Below, piece after piece: positions 30,527 to 38,321 of a DNA stretch of 64,000 nt. Location: contig UCIT01000029.1 of NCBI GenBank assembly GCA_900472625.1, positions 1 through 64,000 on the forward strand. Reading direction: 5' to 3'. This DNA comes from Hyphomicrobiales bacterium (GTDB lineage: Bacteria > Pseudomonadota > Alphaproteobacteria > Rhizobiales > Rhizobiaceae). The notes below the pieces were generated by a model. The model saw only the letters and a program-made list of their open reading frames with translations, had not been told where the DNA came from and did no database searches. Numbering within the stretch: the first letter of the stretch is position 1; each line of letters starts with the position of its first letter. Both the position numbers and the translations under genes were made by a program.

Positions 30527-31471
30527 ATGACTTCGAATAAACTTCCCATCTTTCTCATCGTTCTCGCCGTTATCCTCGTGGCCGTCTATTCGTCGGTCTT
30601 CGTGGTCAATGCGCGCGAACAGGCAATCGTCGTCCGCTTCGGTCAGATCCAGTCGGTGAAGACCGAACCGGGCATCTACTTCAAGCTGCCCTTCACCTTC
30701 GCTGACGCCGATCGCGTCCAGATCGTCGAGAAGCAGGCACTGCGCTTCGACCTCGACAACATCCGCGTCCAGGTGCGTGGCGGTGCGACGTTCGACGTCG
30801 ATGCCTTCGTGATCTACGACATCCGCGATGTCCGTCGCTTCCGTGAAACGGTGTCGGGCGATCGCGAATCCGCCGAGGCCCGTCTGCGCACGCAGCTCGA
30901 TTCGTCGCTGCGCCGCGTCTACGGTCTGCGTGATTTCGATGCGGCTCTTTCCGAAGAGCGCGTGGCGATGATGCTAGAAGTGCGTGACGACCTGCACCGG
31001 GATGCCGAGGCGCTTGGCCTCAACATCCAGGATGTGCGTATCCGCCGTACCGACCTGACGCGCGAAGTGGCGCCGAAGACCTACGACCGTATGCGCGCCG
31101 AGCGTCTCGCCGAAGCCGAGCTTCTGCGTGCGCAGGGCGGCGAAGAAGGCCAGCGCCGTCGCGCCATTGCCGACAGACAGGTTGTCGAGATCACCGCTGA
31201 AGCCCAGCGTGACTCTGAAATCCTGCGCGGTGAGGGCGAAGCGGAACGCAGCCGTCTGTTTGCGGATGCGTTCAGCAAGAACCCGAACTTCTTCGAGTTC
31301 TACCGTTCGATGGCGGCCTACACCACGGCGATGTCCTCGCAGGACACGACGCTGGTGCTGTCGCCGAACTCGGAGTTCTTCCGCTACTTCAACAGCGCAT
31401 CCGGCCAGCCGGGCGGCGTTCCTCCGGCAGCGATTAATCTGCCGCCGGTGCCAGCCACGCCGGCGAACTGA
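30527..31471 (+). CDS. hflC: FtsH protease modulator HflC
   Basis: SPFH/band-7 partner of HflK, 314 residues. An N-terminal membrane segment (LPIFLIVLAVILVAVYSSVF) is followed by REQAIVVRFGQIQSVKTEPG, the band-7 entry motif, and a charged coiled-coil region around residues 180-245. GGGAGG lies before the ATG. A terminator follows at 31501, ending the hflKC transcript before degP. Confidence 0.96.
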   Translation: MTSNKLPIFLIVLAVILVAVYSSVFVVNAREQAIVVRFGQIQSVKTEPGIYFKLPFTFADADRVQIVEKQALRFDLDNIRVQVRGGATFDVDAFVIYDIRDVRRFRETVSGDRESAEARLRTQLDSSLRRVYGLRDFDAALSEERVAMMLEVRDDLHRDAEALGLNIQDVRIRRTDLTREVAPKTYDRMRAERLAEAELLRAQGGEEGQRRRAIADRQVVEITAEAQRDSEILRGEGEAERSRLFADAFSKNPNFFEFYRSMAAYTTAMSSQDTTLVLSPNSEFFRYFNSASGQPGGVPPAAINLPPVPATPAN

Positions 31472-31500
31472 TCGCCGATTTCTACGCGTTGAAAACATTG

Positions 31501-31531
31501 GGGGCTGGCATCTTGCCGGCCCCTTTTATTT
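31501..31531 (+). terminator. rho-independent terminator after hflC
   Basis: Stem GGGGCTGGC (31501-31509) with GCCGGCCCC, one wobble pair, loop ATCTT, followed by TTTTATTT. Confidence 0.85.
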
Positions 31532-31674
31532 CAAGGGTTCTTGGCATCGGCCGCGCGCATCGTCCCGACCCCACGCAGATTGCACGGGATTTCGCGAAAA
31601 GGTGATTTCACCCTCCATCATTACGCCTTATGCTCGTGGTCGGAGTGCGCTTTTGACACACATGAGGATGCTTG

Positions 31675-33267
31675 ATGGCCCCCACGATCCGCCCGACCTA
31701 TAGACGATCGATTGCGCTTCTGGCCGGGGCTGCAATGCTGGCTAATGTCGGTTTCGCAGGCGTGGTTCATGCGCAGACGACACCGCCGACGAACGGGCCG
31801 GCCTCGGTTGCCGATCTCGCCGAGGGGCTGCTCGATGCCGTCGTCAACATCTCGACATCGCAGAACGTCAAGGACGATGAGGGCGCGGGACCTGCGCCGC
31901 GCGCACCGGACGGATCGCCGTTCCAGGAGTTCTTCAACGACTTCTTCAACAAGCAGAAGGGCAAGCCGGGCGGCAACCACAACGTCAGCTCGCTCGGCTC
32001 CGGCTTCGTGATCGACCCGCAGGGCTTCATCGTCACCAACAACCACGTGATCGAGGGCGCCGACGATATCGAGGTGAACTTCGCCGACGGCAGCAAGCTG
32101 AAGGCCAAGCTGATCGGCACCGATACGAAGACCGACCTTTCGGTGCTCAAGGTCGAGCCCAAGAAGCCTTTGAAATCAGTGAAGTTCGGCGATTCCAGCG
32201 GCATGCGCATCGGCGACTGGGTGATGGCGATCGGCAATCCGTTCGGCTTCGGCGGATCGGTGACCGTCGGGATCATTTCCGGGCGCGGCCGCAACATCAA
32301 CGCCGGCCCCTACGACAACTTCATCCAGACCGATGCGGCGATCAACAAGGGCAACTCCGGCGGTCCGCTGTTCAACATGAAGGGCGAAGTGATCGGCATC
32401 AACACGGCGATCATCTCGCCGAGCGGAGGCTCCATCGGCATCGGTTTCTCGGTGCCATCGGAACTGGCCTCCGGCGTGGTCGATCAGCTGCGCGAGTTCG
32501 GCGAGACCCGCCGAGGCTGGCTGGGCGTGCGCATCCAGCCGGTGACCGACGACGTGGCCGACAGCCTTGGCCTGTCGAGCGCCAAGGGCGCGCTGGTCGC
32601 CGGCGTCATCAAGGGTGGACCTGTCGATGACGGGTCCATCAAGGCGGGTGACGTGATCCTGAAGTTCGACGGCAAGCCGGTCAACGAGATGCGCGATCTT
32701 CCGCGCGTTGTGGCCGAAAGCCCTGTCGGCAAGGCGGTTGATGTGGTTGTGCTGCGCGAGGGCAAGGAACAGACCGTCAAGGTGACGCTCGGACGCCTCG
32801 AGGACAGCGATCAGGCGGCTGCAGCCGAATCCGGCGCAGACGGCGGCGTGATCAACCCGGATCCCGACGAAAACCAGGACATGGACCAGCCGGACGGCGA
32901 TCAGGCGCAGCCGATGCCCGACGGCAAGGGGACACCGGCCACGCCGGCACAGCCCGATGCCGCCGATGCCAAGGACGTTCTCGGACTTTCGCTTTCGGCC
33001 TTGAGCGCGGAGACGCGCAAGACCTTCGGTATCGCCGAAAGCGTCGACGGGGTGCTGGTCGCTGAGGTCAAACCCGGTTCGCTGGCGGCCGAAAAGGGTC
33101 TGAAGGCCGGCGACGTGATCGTCGAAGTGGCGCAGGAATTCATGCGCTCGCCGGATGCCGTGGCGACCAAGGTGCAATCGCTGAAGCAGGAAGGCCGGCG
33201 CAACGCGCAGATGATGATTGCTTCAGGCAACGGCGACCTGCGGTTTGTCGCGGTGCCGATGGAATAG
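31675..33267 (+). CDS. degP: Do/DegP family periplasmic serine protease
   Basis: Periplasmic protease/chaperone of about 530 residues. A signal peptide ends at GVVHAQT. The trypsin-like catalytic triad is His124 (VTNNHVIEG), Asp154 (TDLSVLK) and Ser228 (NKGNSGGPLF), counted from ATG 31675. Two PDZ domains follow, about 285-380 and 440-525, separated by a Pro/Asp/Gln-rich linker (PDPDENQDMDQPDGDQAQPM). GAGG lies seven bases before ATG. The hflKC-degP neighbourhood is conserved in rhizobia. Envelope-stress induction is likely; no specific promoter was identified. Confidence 0.95.
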   Translation: MAPTIRPTYRRSIALLAGAAMLANVGFAGVVHAQTTPPTNGPASVADLAEGLLDAVVNISTSQNVKDDEGAGPAPRAPDGSPFQEFFNDFFNKQKGKPGGNHNVSSLGSGFVIDPQGFIVTNNHVIEGADDIEVNFADGSKLKAKLIGTDTKTDLSVLKVEPKKPLKSVKFGDSSGMRIGDWVMAIGNPFGFGGSVTVGIISGRGRNINAGPYDNFIQTDAAINKGNSGGPLFNMKGEVIGINTAIISPSGGSIGIGFSVPSELASGVVDQLREFGETRRGWLGVRIQPVTDDVADSLGLSSAKGALVAGVIKGGPVDDGSIKAGDVILKFDGKPVNEMRDLPRVVAESPVGKAVDVVVLREGKEQTVKVTLGRLEDSDQAAAAESGADGGVINPDPDENQDMDQPDGDQAQPMPDGKGTPATPAQPDAADAKDVLGLSLSALSAETRKTFGIAESVDGVLVAEVKPGSLAAEKGLKAGDVIVEVAQEFMRSPDAVATKVQSLKQEGRRNAQMMIASGNGDLRFVAVPME

Positions 33268-33311
33268 TATTTTCTGGGGAAGCTGGGGGGCCGTGCTCCC
33301 AAGCTCTCCTT

Positions 33312-33457
33312 ATACCTGTGCTCAGACTTCGTCCGGGCGAGGTCACAGGTATCCAGCCTGACCAAGTCTTTGGGCAGGAGAGATTTTTGTGGGGTGCAAA
33401 TGATTCATTCACCGCGCGGAGGCGGGGTGGCTGGATTCCTGTGACGAGCACAGGAAT
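33312..33457. repeat. RIME-like intergenic mosaic repeat, copy B
   Basis: Two palindromes: ATACCTGTG (33312-33320) with CACAGGTAT (33344-33352), and ATTCCTGTG (33435-33443) with CACAGGAAT (33449-33457). ATCCAGC, CCAAGTC, TCATTCACC, GCGCGGAGGCG and GTGGCTGGATTCC occur in the same order as in copy A (203-345). It fills most of the 221-base gap between degP and the acetyltransferase gene. Confidence 0.75.
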
Positions 33458-33488
33458 GAGGGTAAATAGACGATGATGCCGCCAGAAT

Positions 33489-34055
33489 TCAGCGCGGCTC
33501 AATGCTCCGATCGTCCCTGCTTACTGCATAAAGAACATGCCGCTTTAGATGGGGATGGCTGTCGGGCACGGACGGGTGATCGAAGTCGCGGGCGGAGTCG
33601 TGTCGCATCCCGATGCGCTGCATCACCGCGATCGAGCGGTGGTTGTCGGTCACGGCGAAGGAAACGATTTCAGGCAGGTCGTGATTGATGAAGCCGTGAG
33701 TCAGGGCTGCCTTGGCGGCCTCCGTTACATAGCCCTTGCCCCAGTGACGCTTCGCCAATCTCCAGCCGATCTCCACGGTATCCTTCGGAAGGAAGGGTTC
33801 AAGTTCGGGGACCCAGAGGCCGCAGAAGCCGATTGGTTCGTCGAGGTCCCGCAAGGCCACTGCGTAGAAGCCGATACCGGTCGTTGCGATGGCGTCGCGG
33901 ATGCGGTCGAACACCTCGTCGGATTCGGCGCGCGTGCGGCGGTGGGCGAAGAACTCCATCACCTCGGGATCGGAGTTGATCTCATGGAAGAGATCCCGAT
34001 CGCTTTCCAGCCAGTTGCGCAGAACGAGGCGCTCGGTCGCAGCGATGACGGTCAT
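33489..34055 (-). CDS. GNAT family N-acetyltransferase (RimJ/RimL type)
   Basis: About 188 residues. ATERLVLRNWLESDRDLFHEINSDPEVMEFF is the RimJ/RimL-type opening, and GWRLAKRHWGKGYVTEAAKAAL is the acetyl-CoA-binding motif. It would acetylate an amine on a small molecule or protein N-terminus; the substrate is unknown. Its start overlaps the serB stop by four bases (ATGA), indicating translational coupling to serB. Confidence 0.88.
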   Translation of the reverse strand: MTVIAATERLVLRNWLESDRDLFHEINSDPEVMEFFAHRRTRAESDEVFDRIRDAIATTGIGFYAVALRDLDEPIGFCGLWVPELEPFLPKDTVEIGWRLAKRHWGKGYVTEAAKAALTHGFINHDLPEIVSFAVTDNHRSIAVMQRIGMRHDSARDFDHPSVPDSHPHLKRHVLYAVSRDDRSIEPR

Positions 34056-34942
34056 GGGACAACAAAATCCGTCTTGCGGTAGCCTTGGATGTAGAGGAGA
34101 GCGCTGAGATCGCCGTGGTTGATCTGGATCCTTGCTTCGGCGGCAACGGCGGGCTTGGCGTGGAGGGCGACGCCGGAGCCGGCGAGGTGGAGCATGCCGA
34201 GATCGTTGGCGCCGTCGCCGACAGCCATCGCCTCATCAGGGGAAATGCCGAGCTTTGCGGCAATGTCCTCGAGCGCGTCGACCTTGGCCTGCTTGCCGAG
34301 GATCGGTTCGGCGACGAAGCCGGTGAGGTAGCCGTTTTCCTCAAGCAGGATGTTGGCGCGGTTCTCGTCAAAGCCGAGGGTGGCGGCGATGCGGCTGGTG
34401 AAGACGGTGAAGCCGCCGGAGACGAGCGCGGTGTAGTACCCCTTCGACTTCATCGTGGCGATCAGTTCGATGCCGCCCGGCGTCAGGGTGATGCGTTTGG
34501 CGATGACATCGTCGACGACCGAGATCGGGAGACCCTTCAACAGCGTCACGCGTTCGCGCAGAGCCGGTTCGAAGGCGATCTCGCCGTTCATTGCGCGGGC
34601 GGTGATCAGCGCCACCTTGTCCTTGAGGCCGACTTCGGCGGCAAGCTCGTCGATGCATTCCTGGCCGATCATGGTGGAGTCCATGTCGGCGATCAGGAGC
34701 TTCTTGCGGCGTGTGTCCTGGTCCTGGATGACGAGATCGATCGGCGCGTCGCCGATGACATCGGCGATGGCGGCTCTGGCGGTCTCCGCTTCGGTGCCGT
34801 CGCGCAGCGCGATATCGCAGGCAATCTCGTCGGCAAGCCAGTAGAGACCGGAGGCTTTCGCCGCGCCCGCAGCCTTCTCGGCGATCTCGGATGTCAGAAC
34901 AGGATTTGACGGATTGGCAACAAGCGTGGCAACGAGGGCCAT
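34052..34942 (-). CDS. serB: phosphoserine phosphatase
   Basis: Last step of serine synthesis. About 296 residues from MALVATLVAN. The HAD-family nucleophile and acid are Asp86 and Asp88 in ADMDSTMIGQECIDELA; motif III/IV is VGDGANDLGML, and SGGFTVFTSRIAATLGF is the substrate segment. An N-terminal ACT-like domain of about 80 residues is present, as in other alphaproteobacterial SerB. AGAAGG lies nine bases ahead of the ATG. It starts within bases of miaA on the other strand. Confidence 0.95.
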   Translation of the reverse strand: MALVATLVANPSNPVLTSEIAEKAAGAAKASGLYWLADEIACDIALRDGTEAETARAAIADVIGDAPIDLVIQDQDTRRKKLLIADMDSTMIGQECIDELAAEVGLKDKVALITARAMNGEIAFEPALRERVTLLKGLPISVVDDVIAKRITLTPGGIELIATMKSKGYYTALVSGGFTVFTSRIAATLGFDENRANILLEENGYLTGFVAEPILGKQAKVDALEDIAAKLGISPDEAMAVGDGANDLGMLHLAGSGVALHAKPAVAAEARIQINHGDLSALLYIQGYRKTDFVVP

Positions 34943-34943
34943 G

Positions 34944-35834
34944 ATGGAAAACCTTCTGAACGCAATGGATGCGATCCTGATAACCGGGCCGACCGCCAGC
35001 GGCAAGTCCGCGCTCGCCGTCGAGCTTGCGAAACGTCACGATGGCGTGGTGATCAATGCCGACAGCATGCAGGTTTATGACACGCTGCGTGTGCTGACGG
35101 CGCGGCCTTCGGACGAGGACATGCAGGGGGTGGAGCACTGTCTCTATGGCCACGTGCCCGCCGGACGCGCCTATTCGACCGGGGCATGGCTGCGCGACGT
35201 GACGGCGCTTCTGCCGCGGCTGCGGGCGCAAGGGCGGCTGCCGGTGTTCGTCGGCGGCACGGGGCTCTATTTCAAGGCGCTCGCCGGCGGGCTCTCCGAC
35301 ATGCCCGAAATCCCGGAGGCGATTCGCACCCGGCTGCGGGCGCGGTTGCTTGACGAGGGCGGGGCGGGGCTGCATGCGGAACTGGAAGCGCGCGATCCTG
35401 GTGTCGCTGCAGCGCTCAGTCCGCAGGACGGGCAGAGGATCGTGCGGGCACTTGAAGTGCTTGATGTCACCGGCCGGTCGATCGCGGAGCTGCAGGGCAA
35501 GAGTGGGCCGATGATTGTCGATCCTGACAAGGCCGAGAAGATCGTGGTTCTGCCTGAGCGCGATCTGCTGCACCGGCGGATCAACGGCCGTTTCGAGGCG
35601 ATGCTGGCGCAGGGCGCGGAGGATGAGGTGCGGGCGCTTCTGACCCTATCGCTTCCAGCAGAGATGCCCGTCATGAAGGCAATCGGCGTGACGCAGATCG
35701 CGGCTATGTTCGACGGACGGATGACGCGGGCCGAGGTGCTGGAAAAGGGTTCGGCGGCGACGCGCCAATATGCCAAGCGGCAGATGACCTGGTTCCGAAA
35801 CCAGATGGACGATAGCTGGCAACGTCGGGCGTGA
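34944..35834 (+). CDS. miaA: tRNA dimethylallyltransferase
   Basis: Adds a dimethylallyl group to A37 of tRNAs reading UNN codons. About 296 residues, with P-loop ILITGPTASGKSALAVELA, DSMQVYDTLRVLTARPS, VGGTGLYFKAL and KRQMTWFRNQ at the end, all family hallmarks. Candidate starts are ATG 34941, 34944 and 34965 (MDAILITGP); GAGGG precedes the first two. The start region overlaps the divergent serB start, so its promoter must lie within serB. Confidence 0.95.
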   Translation: MENLLNAMDAILITGPTASGKSALAVELAKRHDGVVINADSMQVYDTLRVLTARPSDEDMQGVEHCLYGHVPAGRAYSTGAWLRDVTALLPRLRAQGRLPVFVGGTGLYFKALAGGLSDMPEIPEAIRTRLRARLLDEGGAGLHAELEARDPGVAAALSPQDGQRIVRALEVLDVTGRSIAELQGKSGPMIVDPDKAEKIVVLPERDLLHRRINGRFEAMLAQGAEDEVRALLTLSLPAEMPVMKAIGVTQIAAMFDGRMTRAEVLEKGSAATRQYAKRQMTWFRNQMDDSWQRRA

Positions 35835-35871
35835 ACCTAGTGAACCGGCCCATATACGGGCGGCGCCTACC

Positions 35872-37962
35872 TCACTCCTTGTCGTAGAGGCTGCTCAGCG
35901 GCTTTTTCAGGATGCTTTCGCGCAACGACACGTTTGGATCGCGTCTTATGCTGCTCGGCTGTGGCGCCGGGTCGCCGGGCCTCTGTCCCACGCGCTGTTC
36001 ACCGCGCATTTCGCGGCGCAGGGCCTCGAGGCGGCTGTCGATCGAGGTGTCCGCGGCGACGCCGAAGCTTTCGCGTGACGATGTCGGCGGCGCGACCGGT
36101 TCGCGGGTCGGATAGGCTCTCGGCAGCATGTCCTGGCGATAGGGTTCGACCGGGGCGAGCGGTGGCGTGATCGGCATCGGTGCCGGAATGATCGGCGGAT
36201 AGACGTCGGCCGCGAAGGCCTGCTCGTAGTCGGCGTCCTCCTCGTCGGACATGCCGAGAGACGCGGCCTTGTAGCTGTTCTGGAAGGCGGAGATGTCGGG
36301 GCCGCTGACTGCGCGCATACGGGTGATGATCTTGCGAAGGTCGACGTTGTCAGGATCTTCCTCGGTGATCTTCGGCGTGGCGCTATGCGCCTTCGGCAGC
36401 AGCTCCTCCTTGACGCGCGAGAAGCGCATGCGCATCGGCACGCTGATCGCTTCGCCGAAGGCGATGGCCTCACCGTTGCCGATCGAGGAGATGAAGCTGG
36501 TGGTCGAGATCGACGAATTCGGGATCGCCGAGCGGATGATTTCCTGGTCGCGGTCGTTGGCGAGCCGCATGGCGAATAGCGTCGAGCACTGCGAGAGAAT
36601 CGTCTGGTCGAGCTCGCCCGGGCGCTGGGTGATAATGCCGAGCGAGACGCCGTATTTGCGGCCTTCCTTGGCGATGCGGGCGATCGCCTGCCTGGTCGGG
36701 AAGAAACCTAGGTTGGGGTCGGACGGGATGTAGCGGTGCGCTTCTTCGCAGACCACCAGCATGTGAATGGCGCCATCGCTCCACAGCGCGATCTCGAAGG
36801 CCATGCGGCAGAGCACCGAGGCAACGGAGTTGACGACTTCCGACGGGATCCCCGACAGCTGGAAGGTGGAGATCGGCTTGTTGTCGCCCGGCACGCGGAA
36901 GATTTCCGCCACCGTCTCCATGATCGTATCCGAGATGGTGTTGTTGGAAAACATGAAGTGGTAGCGCGGATCGTTGATCGCGGCGATGACGCGCATCTTC
37001 AGCGAGCGCAGAAACGGTTTTTCGCTGCGGCCTTCGAGGCGGCCGATGCGCTCGTCGATCAGCGCCAATAGGTCCGCCATGCGGTAGGGGACCGGCGTGT
37101 CGGCGGTAATCGAGCTCTTCTCGGTGGTGCGGCGAACCAGCGAATTGTCGCTGCCGCGGAAGGCGCGCTTGGCCTCGGGCAGGATGTCGCGCAGCATGTC
37201 GAGCTCTTCCGGCACCGGTGTGCGTCCGCGGAACACGACTTCGGCAAACTCCTCGAGCCGCATCAGCCAGAAGGGCAGGTCGAGCGTGTCTGTATCGACG
37301 ACCACCGAATGGTGCGGGAAGGCGGCGGCGAATTCGTTGTGGGGATCGAGGATCAGCACGCGCAGCTTCGGATCTGCCTCGATCGCCTTGTGCAACAGCA
37401 GCGAGACAGCCGTGGATTTGCCGACGCCGGTGGAGCCGACGATAGCGAAGTGCTTCGACAGCATCGACGGAATGTGGATCGATGCCTCGATGCTCTCGTC
37501 TTGGGTCAGCATGCCGATGACTGCGGTGTTGCCGGTTCCGGCATCGTAGATGCGCATCAGGTCGGCGGAGCGGATACGGTGGGCGACAGCGCCGAGATAG
37601 GGGTAGCGCGAGATGCCGGTCGAGAATTGTTCGGTGCCGTCCTCGTCGACACGCACTTCGCCGAGCAGCTCCGTCTCGATCTTGAAGTAGTTGTCTTCGC
37701 CTTCGCCCCAGGAGTGGCTGCCGGTGTTCATGGAGTAGACAAGCGCGACCACGCGGTTGCGGCCGACGCTGATCGAGATCAGGCGCCCAACGGACCAGAG
37801 TTCGGTGAGATCTGTGCCGCCGGCTTCTGCCGTGGCGGCAATGGTGGCGCGCGATCCGCTGCACGCGACAACGCGACCGAGGAAACGGTTTCCCGGCACA
37901 TGGCTGTCGCGGCGGTCATGCTCGCCTGCGTCGCCTGACGTCTGCAAGTCGTTGTCGTGCAA
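35872..37962 (-). CDS. HerA-type ATPase / helicase (DUF87)
   Basis: About 696 residues. An N-terminal HAS-barrel is followed by an FtsK/HerA ATPase core with Walker A GSTGVGKST near residues 175-183, Walker B MLVVCEEAH and the GIITQRPGELDQTILSQC arginine/sensor region. The last 130 residues are Pro-rich and probably disordered. The gene starts with TTG at 37962 behind AGGGAG. HerA proteins usually pair with the NurA nuclease in DNA-end processing, but no nurA, SIR2 or other effector gene is adjacent. The miaA-herA-ilvB order recurs in rhizobia, which argues for a housekeeping role. Confidence 0.88.
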   Translation of the reverse strand: MHDNDLQTSGDAGEHDRRDSHVPGNRFLGRVVACSGSRATIAATAEAGGTDLTELWSVGRLISISVGRNRVVALVYSMNTGSHSWGEGEDNYFKIETELLGEVRVDEDGTEQFSTGISRYPYLGAVAHRIRSADLMRIYDAGTGNTAVIGMLTQDESIEASIHIPSMLSKHFAIVGSTGVGKSTAVSLLLHKAIEADPKLRVLILDPHNEFAAAFPHHSVVVDTDTLDLPFWLMRLEEFAEVVFRGRTPVPEELDMLRDILPEAKRAFRGSDNSLVRRTTEKSSITADTPVPYRMADLLALIDERIGRLEGRSEKPFLRSLKMRVIAAINDPRYHFMFSNNTISDTIMETVAEIFRVPGDNKPISTFQLSGIPSEVVNSVASVLCRMAFEIALWSDGAIHMLVVCEEAHRYIPSDPNLGFFPTRQAIARIAKEGRKYGVSLGIITQRPGELDQTILSQCSTLFAMRLANDRDQEIIRSAIPNSSISTTSFISSIGNGEAIAFGEAISVPMRMRFSRVKEELLPKAHSATPKITEEDPDNVDLRKIITRMRAVSGPDISAFQNSYKAASLGMSDEEDADYEQAFAADVYPPIIPAPMPITPPLAPVEPYRQDMLPRAYPTREPVAPPTSSRESFGVAADTSIDSRLEALRREMRGEQRVGQRPGDPAPQPSSIRRDPNVSLRESILKKPLSSLYDKE

Positions 37963-38063
37963 AGGGCTACTCCCTGAGATTGCAAGGAGGATATAAGCGA
38001 ACGTTTAATAAACTGTTTTTCCCATTGGTTTCGATGGGCTCCGCGGGGCCAGCGCAACTTCCA

Positions 38064-38088
38064 GGGTCTCCAGTGACCCCGATTTTTT
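38064..38088 (+). terminator. orphan terminator-like hairpin
   Basis: GGGTC (38064-38068), loop TCCAGT, GACCC (38075-38079), then TTTTTT at 38083-38088. No plus-strand gene ends here. It either insulates ilvB from upstream transcription or ends a small RNA that would start near 37990. Confidence 0.55.
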
Positions 38089-38100
38089 ATTGCTTTATAA

Positions 38101-38129
38101 GTTGACGCTGCGAAACTTTCTGTCTATCA
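38101..38129 (+). promoter_or_regulatory. ilv leader promoter
   Basis: GTTGAC (38101-38106), 17-base spacer, CTATCA (38124-38129), close to CTTGAC-N17-CTATAT. The predicted start, near 38135-38137, is only two to four bases before the leader ATG, so the leader mRNA would be almost leaderless. Confidence 0.72.
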
Positions 38130-38138
38130 CTTGCCGCC

Positions 38139-38195
38139 ATGAAGATAGCAGCAATTCTTATTGTGGTGGGACAGCGCATGGGCAGGATGGTGTAA
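38139..38195 (+). CDS. ilv leader peptide (attenuator)
   Basis: Eighteen codons encode MKIAAILIVVGQRMGRMV, with three Ile, one Leu and three Val, six of them clustered in codons 3-10. The TAA stop falls in the loop of the hairpin at 38175-38222. In attenuation, starvation for Ile, Leu or Val would stall the ribosome over the ILIVV stretch, alter the downstream fold and let transcription continue into ilvB. There is no clear ribosome binding site, which fits a leaderless mRNA. Confidence 0.82.
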   Translation: MKIAAILIVVGQRMGRMV

Positions 38196-38222
38196 CCATC
38201 CGGCGATAGCCACCCATGCGCT
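38175..38222 (+). promoter_or_regulatory. ilv attenuator stem-loop
   Basis: GCGCATGGG (38175-38183) pairs with CCCATGCGC (38214-38222), and within it GGATGG pairs with CCATCC around the leader stop codon. This is the expected pause/protector hairpin. Confidence 0.75.
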
Positions 38223-38229
38223 AAACGAC

Positions 38230-38253
38230 AGGCTCCCTAAGGGGCCTTTTTTT
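38230..38253 (+). terminator. ilv attenuator terminator
   Basis: AGGCTCCC, loop TAA, GGGGCCT with one bulged base, directly followed by TTTTTTT. It sits about 70 bases before ilvB and would stop transcription when branched-chain aminoacyl-tRNAs are abundant. Confidence 0.82.
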
Positions 38254-38321
38254 ATGCCTGAAATTCGGGCTTCCCGGCACACACACCTTCAAATCCCAGC
38301 AGTCAAAACGGAACAAGAAAC

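Larger units (their letters stand above)
37963..38321 (+). promoter_or_regulatory. ilvBH regulatory leader
   Basis: The 359-base gap before ilvB holds, in order, an orphan hairpin with a T run (38064-38088), a sigma-70-type promoter (38101-38129), an Ile/Leu/Val-rich leader peptide (38139-38195), a long hairpin (38175-38222) and a terminator (38230-38253). This is the layout of a transcription attenuator controlled by translation of the leader peptide. Confidence 0.85.

Noticed and set aside
35872..38321. HerA gene as part of an anti-phage system
   Set aside because: No effector gene (SIR2, NurA, DUF4297) adjoins it, and the surrounding genes are housekeeping.
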